A DNA stretch of 64,000 nt from Streptantibioticus_A sp037034305 (GCA_037034305.1 JBAGJY010000004.1:124001-188000); one strand, 5' to 3'; numbered from the stretch's first letter, positions 54,750-63,906 are shown. Program-made: numbers and translations. The notes: generated by a model not told the origin, from the letters alone.

Positions 54750-56197
54750 GCCCTCACCGGCATCCTGATCTCGTCGGCCTGCAGCCGGTCCGCCGCACGG
54801 TCGGCCGTGCCGCGCGCCCAGCGGCCGGAGGTGATGCTACCGATCACGAAGACGGCCGCTCCGCACCCGGCGATGATCCACCAGGCGGTCCTGCTGGCCG
54901 CGACGAAGCCGCCCCCGTAGCCGCCCGCCGCACCGGAGGCCATCACCGAACCGATGACGGCCACCCCGAGGGAGGCCCCGACCTGGCGGCTGGTGGAGGC
55001 GACGGCCGCCGCCACACCCGCCTGGGAGCGCGGCATGCCGGACACCGCGGTGTTGGTGATCGGCGCGTTGAGCAGCCCGAAGCCGATGCCGAACGCGACA
55101 TAGGCGCCGATCACCAGGCCCAGCGAGACCGTCGCGGAGAACAGCAGCGCCATCGCCACCCCGCTGACGCACATCGCCCCTCCGGCCGCCAGCAGCGGCA
55201 GCCGGGGTCCCCGGGCGCCGACGATCCGGCCGGAGAGCGGGGCGAAGAACAGCGACATGGTGGCCATCGGCAGCATCATCAACCCCGCGTGCAGCGCGTC
55301 AAGATGGCGCAGATCCTGCAGGTAGAGGGTGTTGAGGAAGAGGAACCCGCCCAGCGCGGCGAAGCCGCAGACCGCTATCACGGTCGCGCCGGAGAACGGC
55401 GCGCTACGGAAGAACCGCAGGTCCAGCAGGGGCTCGCTGCGCCGCGGCTCGTACCAGAGCAGACCGGCGAGGGAGGCGACGCTGGTCAGCAGGCAGCCGA
55501 CGATCAGCGGGTTGCCGATGCCCTTGCCGGGCGTCTCGATGATCGCGTAGGTCACCGCGGCGAGCAGCAGGATCATCAGCAGTTGGCCGACCGGATCCAC
55601 CCGACGCGGCTTGGGAGCGCGCGACTCCGGCACGAACACCCGGGTCAGGACGAGTGCCAGCAGGCCTATCGGGACGTTGAGCCAGAAGATCGCCCGCCAG
55701 CCGGTGGACTCCACCAGCAGCCCGCCGATCACCGGCCCCGCCGACATGCTGATGCCGACCACGCCGCCCCACACACCGATGGCGCGGGCGCGCTCCTTCG
55801 GCTCGGTGAAGACGTTGGTGATGATCGACATCGCCACGGGGTTGAGCATCGAGCCGCCCACCGCCTGGAGCATCCGGAACCCCACCAGCCAGGGCAGCCC
55901 CGGCGCGAGGCTGCACAGCAGCGAGGCGAGGGTGAAGACGGCCAGCCCCACCTGGAAGGTGCGGCGGCGGCCGATCCGGTCGGCGGTCGAGCCGGAGAGC
56001 ATCAGGAGGCTGGCGAGCACCAGCGTGTAGGCGTCGATCGTCCACTGCAGGCCGGACACCGTGGTGTGCAACTCCCGCTGCATCGAGGGCAGCGCGACGT
56101 TGAGCACGGTGTTGTCGAGGCTCACCATCAGCAGGGACATGCAGCAGATCGCCAGCACGAGGAAGCGTCGTCGTCGGCTCAGCTCTGGCACGGGCAC
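54746..56197 (-). CDS. MFS transporter, DHA2 (14-helix) drug exporter
   Basis: A 483-residue exporter with motif D1 (SLDNTVLNVALPSMQREL), loop motif GSTADRIGRRRTFQVGL and motif C GISMSAGPVIGGLLVESTGW. GTG 56197 is the start (MPVPELSRRRRFL). It lies upstream of and overlaps the MarR gene. The promoter region is strikingly A/T-rich and carries a 7-bp-arm palindrome. Typical substrates are cationic or antibiotic compounds; the specific one is unknown. Confidence 0.9.
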   Translation of the reverse strand: MPVPELSRRRRFLVLAICCMSLLMVSLDNTVLNVALPSMQRELHTTVSGLQWTIDAYTLVLASLLMLSGSTADRIGRRRTFQVGLAVFTLASLLCSLAPGLPWLVGFRMLQAVGGSMLNPVAMSIITNVFTEPKERARAIGVWGGVVGISMSAGPVIGGLLVESTGWRAIFWLNVPIGLLALVLTRVFVPESRAPKPRRVDPVGQLLMILLLAAVTYAIIETPGKGIGNPLIVGCLLTSVASLAGLLWYEPRRSEPLLDLRFFRSAPFSGATVIAVCGFAALGGFLFLNTLYLQDLRHLDALHAGLMMLPMATMSLFFAPLSGRIVGARGPRLPLLAAGGAMCVSGVAMALLFSATVSLGLVIGAYVAFGIGFGLLNAPITNTAVSGMPRSQAGVAAAVASTSRQVGASLGVAVIGSVMASGAAGGYGGGFVAASRTAWWIIAGCGAAVFVIGSITSGRWARGTADRAADRLQADEIRMPVRA

Positions 56198-56208
56198 TCC
56201 GAAACTTG

Positions 56209-56241
56209 GTTGTACATGTGTAACTATTCATATCGTACAAC
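56209..56241 (-). promoter_or_regulatory. A/T-rich palindromic operator of the MFS-MarR operon
   Basis: GTTGTAC (56209-56215) and GTACAAC (56235-56241) are perfect arms separated by 19 bp of A/T-rich sequence, starting 12 bp upstream of the MFS start. The 33-bp span probably overlaps the promoter, so binding of the co-encoded MarR regulator would block transcription. Confidence 0.6.
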
Positions 56242-56354
56242 TACTTTCCCGGAGTGACCAAGCGCGTCGGCCGTGCGCCGCACCACGCCGCGAGCCCACA
56301 CGGCGGTACCGCGTCGCGGACCCGGTGCCCGCGGACGCTGACCGTCGGTCCGGC

Positions 56355-56933
56355 TCACTCCAGCCGGGACCTGGTCTCCATGAGGGCGAAGCCCAGCAGG
56401 TTCAGCCCCTGCCACCGGGCCGGGTCCGCGGCGCGCTCGTCGTCCGCCGCCAGCCCGATGCCCCAGACCCGGTCCAGCGGACTGGCCTCCACCAGTACCC
56501 GCGACCCGGTGCCCAGCAGGAAGTCGCGCAGCGCCGGATGCTGCCCGAACTTGGCGACGTTCCCCTCGACCACCAGGTCCCAGCGGTGCCGGGCCCACAA
56601 CTCCTCGTCGAAGCCGCGCACCTGGCGGCCGAGCGCCTTGGCCTGGTTGGGATGCCCGGCGGCCAACACCTGGGCCGCGGACCGCTCGTCCCCGAACAGC
56701 CGGGCCTTGCCCGCCATCATCCAGTGCTCGGCCGTCGGATACCGGACGCCGTCCACGGTGAACGGCGCGGGCCACCACTGGCTCAGGCACGATGGCCCGA
56801 CGCTCCCGTCCGGCCTGGGCCGATGGCCCCAGAACATCAGGTACCTGGGCCTCGTCCCACCGGCCACCAGCGCGGCCAGCGCCTCCCGGTCCCGTACCTC
56901 GTGGACGTGACTGATCCGTTGCGTTCCCCTCAT
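56355..56933 (-). CDS. NADAR (YbiA-like) family protein
   Basis: A 192-residue member of the NADAR/DUF1768 family, N-glycosidases acting on riboflavin-pathway intermediates or ADP-ribosylated molecules. Typical elements are RYLMFWGHRPRPDG, LSQWWPAPFTVDGVRYPTAE, HWMMAGKARLFGDERSA (catalytic region), EGNVAKFGQHPALRDFLL and VWGIGLAADDERAADPARWQ with GLNLLGFALMETR. The ATG at 56933 begins MRGTQRISHVHEV. It is a lone gene between exporter cassettes. NADAR can act in riboflavin biosynthesis damage control or in phage-related ADP-ribose signalling; neither can be decided here. Confidence 0.88.
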   Translation of the reverse strand: MRGTQRISHVHEVRDREALAALVAGGTRPRYLMFWGHRPRPDGSVGPSCLSQWWPAPFTVDGVRYPTAEHWMMAGKARLFGDERSAAQVLAAGHPNQAKALGRQVRGFDEELWARHRWDLVVEGNVAKFGQHPALRDFLLGTGSRVLVEASPLDRVWGIGLAADDERAADPARWQGLNLLGFALMETRSRLE

Positions 56934-56963
56934 GCGGTAGATCTTGGCAGGGCACTATGACAA

Positions 56964-57016
56964 CGGGCCCGCGGATTACGGCGATCACCCCCGTACCGCC
57001 GTTGTCCGCGGGCCCG
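56964..57016. terminator. 12-bp hairpin after the second DHA2 gene
   Basis: CGGGCCCGCGGA (56964-56975) pairs with TCCGCGGGCCCG (57005-57016) around a 29-nt loop. It lies just beyond the 3' end of the MFS gene at 57027 on the minus strand and upstream of the NADAR start. Confidence 0.6.
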
Positions 57017-57026
57017 CACCCCGCCG

Positions 57027-58502
57027 TCACCGCACGTGACGCGGTAGCCGCAGGCTCAGCGCGACCGCCGCCGCGCCGCCCGCCACCTGCACCAGGAGCG
57101 CCGTCACCAGCGCGTCCCGCATGCCGACCGAGGACGCCAGCGACAGGAACAAGGTGCCCAGCGTGGCCACCCCGAGCGCCAGCGAGGACTGCTGGGTGGT
57201 CACCATCACGCCGCTGCCCACCCCGGCGCGGTCCGCCGGAACCTCCGACAGCACGATCCGGAACACCGTGCTCATCGCCAGCCCCTGGCCGAAGCCCAGC
57301 ACCGCCATCCCGGGCGCGAACTCCAGCGGACCCATGTGCGGCCACAGCGCCAGCGCCGTCGCCACCACGACCAGCAGCCCGATGCCCTGCACCGTCAGAC
57401 CCGTGGTCACCACCCGGCGCCCGTAGCGCACCACCAGCCGCGGTGCGAGCAGGGAGGCGGCGAAGAACGCCACCGCCATCGGCGCCAGCGCGGTGCCCGC
57501 CGCCACCGGACCCAGCCGCAGTCCCTGCTGGAGCCCTACCGCCATCACGAACATGAAGCCGCCGAAGCCGGTGAAGAACGGCAGCGCCACCAGCAGACCG
57601 CTGCGCATCCCGTGGTTGCCCAGCAGCGACGGCGGAACCAGCGGGTCCGCGCCGGAGGCCTCGGCACGCCGCTCCGCCAGCCAGAACCCGGCCGCCGCGA
57701 ACGGCGCCGCGGCCAGCAGCAGCCAGCACCACAGCGGCCAGCCGACCGCCCTGCCCTCCATCAGCGGCACCAGCAGCGCCAGCAGCGTCGCGGCCAGCAG
57801 CAGCGTGCCCCTGCCGTCGATCCGCGCGGGCTTGGCCGAGCGGGTCTCCGGGACCGTGCGCAGCGCCAGCGCCATCGCCACGGCCGCCACGGGGACGTTC
57901 ACCAGGAAGATCGAGCGCCAGCCGGTGCCCGCGAGGTCGGCGGCGACCAGCCAGCCGCCCAGTACCTGCCCGGCCACCGCCGCTATGCCGCCGGTCGCGC
58001 CGTACAGGCCGAGCGCCCGGCCGCGCCGCGCGCCGGTGGTGGTGGACTGGATGGTGGCCAGCACCTGCGGCAGCATCATCGCGGACGCCGCGCCCTGGGC
58101 GACCCGTGCGCCCACCAGCGTCCAGGCGTTCGGCGCCAGTCCGCAGGCCAGCGAGGTGAGCGCGAACAGCGCGGTGCCGACGAGGAACAGCCGCCGCCGT
58201 CCGATCATGTCGCCGAGCCGTCCGCCCAGCACCAGCAGCACCGCGTACGCCACGCCGTAGCCCGCCGCGACCATCTCCAGCAGTGCCGGGCCGGTGCGCA
58301 GATCGCGCTCGATGGTGGGCAGTGCGACGTTGACGATAAAGAAGTCGATCATGGGGAGTGCCGCGCCGAGCAGCAGGGTGAGCAAGCCGAGCGGGCTGAG
58401 CACCGGGGACGCGGCGGAGTCCGGGCCGGTCAGGCGGCGGACGGTCGGCCGGACCGTGGCCCGGGAGGGCTGGAGTTCGGTCTGTGCGGTCTTCGTGTTC
58501 AC
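57027..58502 (-). CDS. MFS transporter, DHA2 type
   Basis: A 491-residue exporter with MIDFFIVNVALPTIERDL (motif D1), GGRLGDMIGRRRLFLVG (motif A) and TGGIAAVAGQVLGGWLV (motif C). The start is placed at GTG 58502 (VNTKTAQTELQ); GTG 58508 and 58511 are alternatives and no ribosome binding site is clear. It is divergent from an MmyB-type regulator with a palindrome in the spacer, repeating the arrangement at 42.2-44.5 kb. Confidence 0.88.
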   Translation of the reverse strand: MNTKTAQTELQPSRATVRPTVRRLTGPDSAASPVLSPLGLLTLLLGAALPMIDFFIVNVALPTIERDLRTGPALLEMVAAGYGVAYAVLLVLGGRLGDMIGRRRLFLVGTALFALTSLACGLAPNAWTLVGARVAQGAASAMMLPQVLATIQSTTTGARRGRALGLYGATGGIAAVAGQVLGGWLVAADLAGTGWRSIFLVNVPVAAVAMALALRTVPETRSAKPARIDGRGTLLLAATLLALLVPLMEGRAVGWPLWCWLLLAAAPFAAAGFWLAERRAEASGADPLVPPSLLGNHGMRSGLLVALPFFTGFGGFMFVMAVGLQQGLRLGPVAAGTALAPMAVAFFAASLLAPRLVVRYGRRVVTTGLTVQGIGLLVVVATALALWPHMGPLEFAPGMAVLGFGQGLAMSTVFRIVLSEVPADRAGVGSGVMVTTQQSSLALGVATLGTLFLSLASSVGMRDALVTALLVQVAGGAAAVALSLRLPRHVR

Positions 58503-58550
58503 GGCCACCACGATGCTGGCTGGCTTAAAGGGGTACCAGAGTGTGGTTAT

Positions 58551-58571
58551 CCAGGTATTGGAAGCACCTGG
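58551..58571. promoter_or_regulatory. Palindrome in the second MFS/HTH divergon
   Basis: CCAGGT (58551-58556) and ACCTGG (58566-58571) are perfect arms 9 bp apart, about 50 bp upstream of the exporter start and 33 bp upstream of the regulator start. It is a candidate operator for the adjacent regulator. Confidence 0.45.
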
Positions 58572-58603
58572 CAACCCCATGAGGAGTGCGGCACCCTGGT
58601 CGC

Positions 58604-59479
58604 ATGAGCGCGAGCACCGATGTACGCCGACGCGAACTGGCCGACTTCCTGCGCAGCCGCCGCGAGCGGATCACCCCCGACCAGGTGGGGCTGCCCGCGG
58701 GTTCCCGGCGGCGCACCCCGGGTCTGCGGCGCGAGGAGGTGGCGCAGCTGTCCGCGGTCGGCGTCACCTGGTACACGTGGCTTGAACAGGCTCGCGACAT
58801 CCAGGTCTCGGCGCAGGTGCTGGACGCGGTGGCCCGTACGCTCATGCTCGACCCGGGCGAGCGCGCCCACCTGTTCACCCTGGCCGGGGTCTCGGACCCG
58901 GTGCGCAGCAAGGACTGCCCCACGGTGACGCCCTCGGTGCGGGCCGCCATGGAGCAGCTGGAGCCGCTGCCCGCCTGCGTGATGAACGGGCGGTACGACA
59001 TCCTCGCGTACAACCGCGTCTACGGGCGGCTGGTGGCCGACCTCGACGCGTTGCCGCCGGAGGACCGCAACGTGATGTGGCTGGTGTTCACCGACCCCGC
59101 CTGGCGCGAGGCGGTGGTCGACCGGGACGAGGTGATGCGCCGCTGCACCGCCCAGTTCCGCGCCGGGATGGGTGAGCACGTGGCCGAGCCGGTCTGGACG
59201 CACCTGGTCAAGCGGTTGGAGCGGGCGTCGGAGGAGTTCCGGGACATCTGGCGGGAGCACGAGGTCGCCCCGCCCTCCAACCGGCCCAAGCGCTTCCTCA
59301 ACAGCCGGGTCGGGCTGCTGAACATGGAGCACACGAGCATGTGGCTGCGCCCGCGCAGCGGCACCCGCATGGTGGTCTACACCCCGCTGGACGAGGAGAC
59401 CCGCGTCCGGCTCGGTCAGCTGCGCGAGTTGGCGGTCGCGGAGGGGGAGCGGCGGGAGCGGGTGCCGGTGACGGTCTGA
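58604..59479 (+). CDS. XRE-type HTH regulator with MmyB-like ligand-binding domain
   Basis: A 291-residue regulator, exactly the length of its relative at 43661. HTH elements are ELADFLRSRRERITPDQVGL, RRTPGLRREEVAQLSAVGVT and WYTWLEQARDIQVSAQVLDA; the MmyB-like domain follows (ACVMNGRYDILAYNRVYGRL, WLVFTDPAWREAVVD). ATG 58604 is chosen without a clear Shine-Dalgarno; CACCCT ending 6 nt upstream hints at a leaderless start. It is divergent from the DHA2 exporter it probably controls. Confidence 0.88.
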   Translation: MSASTDVRRRELADFLRSRRERITPDQVGLPAGSRRRTPGLRREEVAQLSAVGVTWYTWLEQARDIQVSAQVLDAVARTLMLDPGERAHLFTLAGVSDPVRSKDCPTVTPSVRAAMEQLEPLPACVMNGRYDILAYNRVYGRLVADLDALPPEDRNVMWLVFTDPAWREAVVDRDEVMRRCTAQFRAGMGEHVAEPVWTHLVKRLERASEEFRDIWREHEVAPPSNRPKRFLNSRVGLLNMEHTSMWLRPRSGTRMVVYTPLDEETRVRLGQLRELAVAEGERRERVPVTV

Positions 59480-59502
59480 GCGGCGCCGCTGCGGCGGTGG
59501 GG

Positions 59503-59508
59503 GACAAT
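59503..59508 (+). promoter_or_regulatory. GACAAT box upstream of dusB
   Basis: GGGACAATG occurs 47 bp before the dusB start, identical over 9 bp to the sequence before hemW and era. Here the gene has its own ribosome binding site, so the transcript would have a leader of about 40 nt. Confidence 0.35.
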
Positions 59509-59554
59509 GGGAGATCGCCCGTACCGTCCGCCGCCCGAAGGAAAGCCCGCCGCG

Positions 59555-60757
59555 ATGACGAACCTGCAGATCGGCCCGCACACCGTGTCGCCGCCCGTGG
59601 TGCTCGCACCGATGGCCGGGATCACCAACGCGCCGTTCCGCACGCTGTGCCGGGAATTCGCCGAAGGCGAGGGCTGGGAGTCGGGGGGCCCGCGGCGCCA
59701 GCCGCCGATGTCACCGGCCCCCGGAAAACGCAGCTCCGGCGGCAAGGGGCTGTTCGTCTCCGAGATGATCACCACTCGGGCGCTGGTCGAGCGGAACGAC
59801 AAGACCATGCAGCTGATCCACTTCGACGAGTCCGAGCGCCCGCGCTCCATCCAGCTGTACGGCGTCGACCCGGTGACCGTCGGCAAGGCGGTCCGCATGA
59901 TCGTGGACGAGGACCTCGCCGACCACATCGACCTCAACTTCGGCTGCCCGGTGCCCAAGGTGACCCGCAAGGGCGGCGGTTCGGCGCTGCCGTTCAAGCG
60001 GCACCTGCTGCGCGCGATCCTGCGGGAGGCGGTGGGCAACGCCGGGGAGCTGCCGGTGACGATCAAGATGCGCAAGGGCATCGACGACGACCACCTCACC
60101 TACCTCGACGCCGGGCGCATCGCCGTCGAGGAGGGCGTCACGGCGGTCGCGCTGCACGGCCGTACCGCGGCGCAGCACTACGGCGGGACCGCCGACTGGT
60201 CGGCCATCGCCCGGCTGAAGGAGGCCGTGCCGGAGATTCCGGTGCTGGGCAACGGCGACATCTGGTGCGCCGAGGACGCGGTGCGGATGATGCGCGAGAC
60301 CGGCTGCGACGGTGTGGTGGTCGGCCGCGGCTGCCTGGGGCGGCCGTGGCTGTTCGGCGACCTGGTGGCCGCCTTCGAGGGCGGGGGAGACAGCGCCCGG
60401 CCCTCGTTCCGGGAGGTCGCGGGGGTCATGCGGCGGCACGCCGAACTGCTCGCCGAGTGGCTGGGCGACGAGGCGCGTGGCGTCATCGACTTCCGAAAGC
60501 ACGTCGCCTGGTACACCAAGGGGTTCTCGGTGGGGTCGCAGATGCGCCAGCGGCTGGCCATGTCGTCCTCGCTGGCCGAACTGGACGAGCATCTGAGCGG
60601 GCTGGACCTGGACCAGTCGTGGCCGGAGGGCGCCGAGGGGCCGCGCGGGCGCACCGCTGGCACCAAGCGGGTGGTCCTACCGGACGGCTGGCTCAAGGAC
60701 CCGTACGACTGCGCGGTGGTGGGCGCCGACGCCGAGTTGGACACTTCCGGCGGTTGA
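59555..60757 (+). CDS. dusB: tRNA-dihydrouridine synthase
   Basis: A 400-residue FMN-dependent reductase forming dihydrouridine in tRNA. The barrel begins PPVVLAPMAGITNAPFRTLC; the catalytic Cys is in DLNFGCPVPKVTRKGGGSAL; further motifs are VTIKMRKGIDD, AVALHGRTAAQHYGGTADW and PVLGNGDIWCAEDAVRM, with VGRGCLGRPWLF. An insertion of about 25 Gly/Pro/Arg-rich residues follows the first strand (EGWESGGPRRQPPMSPAPGK), not typical of Dus enzymes. ATG 59555 has GAAGGAAAG upstream. The family member (DusB-type) is assigned by overall resemblance. Confidence 0.92.
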   Translation: MTNLQIGPHTVSPPVVLAPMAGITNAPFRTLCREFAEGEGWESGGPRRQPPMSPAPGKRSSGGKGLFVSEMITTRALVERNDKTMQLIHFDESERPRSIQLYGVDPVTVGKAVRMIVDEDLADHIDLNFGCPVPKVTRKGGGSALPFKRHLLRAILREAVGNAGELPVTIKMRKGIDDDHLTYLDAGRIAVEEGVTAVALHGRTAAQHYGGTADWSAIARLKEAVPEIPVLGNGDIWCAEDAVRMMRETGCDGVVVGRGCLGRPWLFGDLVAAFEGGGDSARPSFREVAGVMRRHAELLAEWLGDEARGVIDFRKHVAWYTKGFSVGSQMRQRLAMSSSLAELDEHLSGLDLDQSWPEGAEGPRGRTAGTKRVVLPDGWLKDPYDCAVVGADAELDTSGG

Positions 60758-61191
60758 GTGTTTCCGGCGCGCTTCGGGCGTCCAGCATGTGAGATGAGTG
60801 CCGTGGCGGGCGCGTGATTCTCGCCACGCATGATTAGTCACCTGCTCATATGAGCACCACGAAGGCGTGGCATTGGGTGCCGTCACCTCTCCAATTCATG
60901 GCACCGGGTGTCACGGCTGCTGGCTTCAGCGACTTTATGCAACCGTCACTGTCTGTGTTCGTTCGCGCGTCAAACCCGCGACTTTCGCGCTCATGTGTTC
61001 AGGTCCTAAACGCGGATGAGCGATCGAGGGACCGGCGTGGATCGCAGGCTGGATGCGCCATTCCGCTTTCGATCTGCTGGCAGACGGGTGGTTACGCCCG
61101 TATGACGTGTCCGTGGACGCACTGCGCTGCCTTGGAGATGGGTACGCTCCCCGCCGTCAGGGCACACCCCCGTGGGCGAGGAGTCGGTCCC
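60758..61191. other. 434-bp intergenic region upstream of ppdK
   Basis: No gene is supported. A 7-bp-arm inverted repeat, CGTGGCG (60802-60808) with CGCCACG (60832-60838), may end the dusB transcript. A perfect 14-bp palindrome, TGCTCATATGAGCA, lies at 60843-60856. The part from about 60880 to 61000 is less GC-rich than coding DNA and probably contains the ppdK promoter, but no -35/-10 pair can be fixed. Confidence 0.5.
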
Positions 61192-63906
61192 GTGTCGGAA
61201 CAGCAAACACCCCGGAAGTTCGTCTACGACTTCACTGAGGGCAACAAGGACCTGAAGGACCTGCTCGGTGGCAAGGGCGCCAACCTCGCCGAGATGACCA
61301 ATCTCGGTCTGCCGGTCCCTCCCGGCTTCACCATCACCACCGAGGCCTGCAAGGTCTACCTGGAATCCGGCAGCGAGCCCGCCGAGATGCGCGACGAGGT
61401 GAGCGCTCACCTCGCCGCCCTCGAACAGCGCATGGGCAAGCGCCTCGGCCAGAGCGACAACCCGCTGCTGGTCTCCGTGCGCTCCGGCGCGAAGTTCTCC
61501 ATGCCCGGGATGATGGACACCGTCCTCAACATCGGCCTGTCCGACGCCTCGGTGTCCGGTCTCGCCGACCAGGCGGGCGACGAGCGGTTCGCCTGGGACT
61601 CCTACCGCCGCCTTGTCCAGATGTTCGGCAAGACGGTGCTGGGCGTCGACGGCGACCTGTTCGAGGAGGCACTGGACGAGGCCAAGCAGGCCAAGGGCGC
61701 CAGCAGCGACCTCGGCCTGGACGCGGCCGACCTGCGGCAACTGGTCGAGGACTTCAAGCAGATCGTGCTCAAGGAGGCGGGCCGGGAGTTCCCGCAGGAC
61801 CCGCGCGAGCAGATGGACCTCGCCATAAGGGCGGTCTTCGACTCGTGGAACGGCGAGCGCGCCAAGCTCTACCGCCGCCAGGAGCGCATCCCGCACGACC
61901 TCGGCACCGCGGTCAACGTCTGCTCCATGGTCTTCGGCAACCTCGGCCCCGACTCCGGCACCGGTGTGGCCTTCACCCGCGACCCGGCCAGCGGCCAGCA
62001 GGGCGTCTACGGCGACTACCTGCAGAACGCCCAGGGCGAGGACGTCGTGGCGGGCATCCGCAACACCGTGCCGCTCGCCGACCTGGAGCGCATCGACAAG
62101 CCGTCGTACGACGAGCTGATGCAGATCATGGAGACGCTCGAGACGCACTACAAGGACCTGTGCGACATCGAGTTCACCATCGAGCGCGGCAAGTTGTGGA
62201 TGCTCCAGACCCGCGTCGGCAAGCGCACCGCCGCCGCCGCGTTCCGGATCGCCACCCAACTGGTCGACCAGGGACTCATCGACGAGGCCGAGGCGCTCCA
62301 GCGGGTCAACGGGGCACAGCTCGCCCAGCTGATGTTCCCGCGCTTCGACGAGCGCGCCACCGCCGAACTGCTCGGCCGGGGCATCGCCGCCTCGCCGGGC
62401 GCGGCGGTCGGCAAGGCCGTCTTCGACTCCTACACCGCCGTCAAGTGGTCCCGTTCCGGCGAGAAGGTCATCCTGATCCGCCGCGAGACCAACCCCGACG
62501 ACCTCAACGGCATGATCGCCGCCGAGGGCATCCTGACCTCGCGCGGCGGCAAGACCTCGCACGCGGCCGTGGTCGCCCGCGGCATGGGCAAGACCTGTGT
62601 GTGCGGCGCCGAGGAACTCGAAGTCGACACCAAGCGGCGGCGGTTGACCGCGCCCGGCGGCGTGGTGGTCGAGGAGGGCGACCTGGTCTCCATCGACGGC
62701 TCCACCGGCAAGGTCTACCTGGGCGAGGTACCGGTCGTACCCAGCCCGGTGGTGGAGTACTTCGAAGGCCGGATGCACGCGGGCGCCGACGACGCCGACG
62801 AACTCGTGCAGGCCGTGCACCGCGTCATGGCCTACGCGGACCGGGTACGCCGCCTTCGAGTACGCGCCAACGCGGACAACGCCGAGGACGCCGCCCGAGC
62901 CCGGCGGTTCGGCGCCCAGGGCATCGGGCTGTGCCGCACCGAGCACATGTTCCTCGGCGACCGCCGCGAACTGGTCGAGCGGCTGATCCTCGCCGACCAC
63001 GACGAGGAGCGGGCCAGCGCCCTCGACGCCCTGCTGCCGCTGCAACGCCAGGACTTCATCGACCTGTTCGAGGCGATGGACGGACTGCCGGTCACCGTAC
63101 GGCTGTTGGACCCGCCGCTGCACGAGTTCCTGCCCGACATCACCGACCTGTCGGTACGGGTGGCGCTCGCCGAGTCGCGCAAGGAGCCGCACGAGAACGA
63201 CCTGCGACTGCTCCAGGCCGTCCACCGGCTGCACGAGCAGAACCCGATGCTCGGCCTGCGCGGCGTACGGCTCGGACTGGTCATCCCCGGCCTGTTCACC
63301 ATGCAGGTACGGGCCATCGCCGAGGCCGCGGCCGAGCGGCGCGAGCTGGGCGGCGACCCGCGCGCGGAGATCATGATCCCGCTGGTGGGCACGGTGCAGG
63401 AGCTGGAACTGGTCCGCGAGGAGGCCGAGAAGGTCATCGCGGAGATCGAGGCCCGGCACGGCGTCGAACTCGGCCTGAAGCTCGGCACGATGATCGAGCT
63501 GCCGCGTGCCGCGCTCACCGCCGGGCAGATCGCGGAGGCCGCCGAGTTCTTCTCCTTCGGCACCAACGACCTCACCCAGACCGTGTGGGGCTTCTCCCGC
63601 GACGACGTGGAGGCCAGCTTCTTCACCGCGTACCTGGAGAGGGGCATCTTCGGCGTCAGCCCGTTCGAGACCATCGACCGAGACGGCGTGGGCTCCCTGG
63701 TGAAGCACGCGGTCGAGGCGGGCCGGGCCACCCGCCCGGACCTCAAGCTGGGCGTGTGCGGCGAGCACGGCGGCGACCCGGAGTCCGTCCACTTCTTCCA
63801 CGAGGTGGGACTGGACTACGTCTCCTGCTCACCGTTCCGCATCCCCGTCGCCCGCCTGGAGTCGGGCCGCGCCGCATCGCGCGGCGCGGGCAGCGACAAC
63901 CGCTGA
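61192..63906 (+). CDS. ppdK: Pyruvate, phosphate dikinase
   Basis: A 904-residue enzyme interconverting pyruvate, ATP and Pi with PEP, AMP and PPi; it works in gluconeogenesis or glycolysis with PPi. The N-terminal nucleotide-binding part starts with LLGGKGANLAEMTNLGLPV; the swivelling domain carries the phosphohistidine in TSRGGKTSHAAVVARGMGK; the C-terminal PEP/pyruvate barrel has GLCRTEHMFL, FSFGTNDLTQTVWG and LGVCGEHGGDP with the catalytic Cys. GTG 61192 is chosen because GAGGAG stands about 8 nt upstream and the conserved sequence starts there; the frame is open much further upstream but without similarity. It is monocistronic in this window. Confidence 0.96.
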   Translation: MSEQQTPRKFVYDFTEGNKDLKDLLGGKGANLAEMTNLGLPVPPGFTITTEACKVYLESGSEPAEMRDEVSAHLAALEQRMGKRLGQSDNPLLVSVRSGAKFSMPGMMDTVLNIGLSDASVSGLADQAGDERFAWDSYRRLVQMFGKTVLGVDGDLFEEALDEAKQAKGASSDLGLDAADLRQLVEDFKQIVLKEAGREFPQDPREQMDLAIRAVFDSWNGERAKLYRRQERIPHDLGTAVNVCSMVFGNLGPDSGTGVAFTRDPASGQQGVYGDYLQNAQGEDVVAGIRNTVPLADLERIDKPSYDELMQIMETLETHYKDLCDIEFTIERGKLWMLQTRVGKRTAAAAFRIATQLVDQGLIDEAEALQRVNGAQLAQLMFPRFDERATAELLGRGIAASPGAAVGKAVFDSYTAVKWSRSGEKVILIRRETNPDDLNGMIAAEGILTSRGGKTSHAAVVARGMGKTCVCGAEELEVDTKRRRLTAPGGVVVEEGDLVSIDGSTGKVYLGEVPVVPSPVVEYFEGRMHAGADDADELVQAVHRVMAYADRVRRLRVRANADNAEDAARARRFGAQGIGLCRTEHMFLGDRRELVERLILADHDEERASALDALLPLQRQDFIDLFEAMDGLPVTVRLLDPPLHEFLPDITDLSVRVALAESRKEPHENDLRLLQAVHRLHEQNPMLGLRGVRLGLVIPGLFTMQVRAIAEAAAERRELGGDPRAEIMIPLVGTVQELELVREEAEKVIAEIEARHGVELGLKLGTMIELPRAALTAGQIAEAAEFFSFGTNDLTQTVWGFSRDDVEASFFTAYLERGIFGVSPFETIDRDGVGSLVKHAVEAGRATRPDLKLGVCGEHGGDPESVHFFHEVGLDYVSCSPFRIPVARLESGRAASRGAGSDNR

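Noticed and set aside
60850..61191. N-terminal extension of pyruvate phosphate dikinase
   Set aside because: The frame is open but the extra 114 residues show no family resemblance, and GTG 61192 has a good ribosome binding site.
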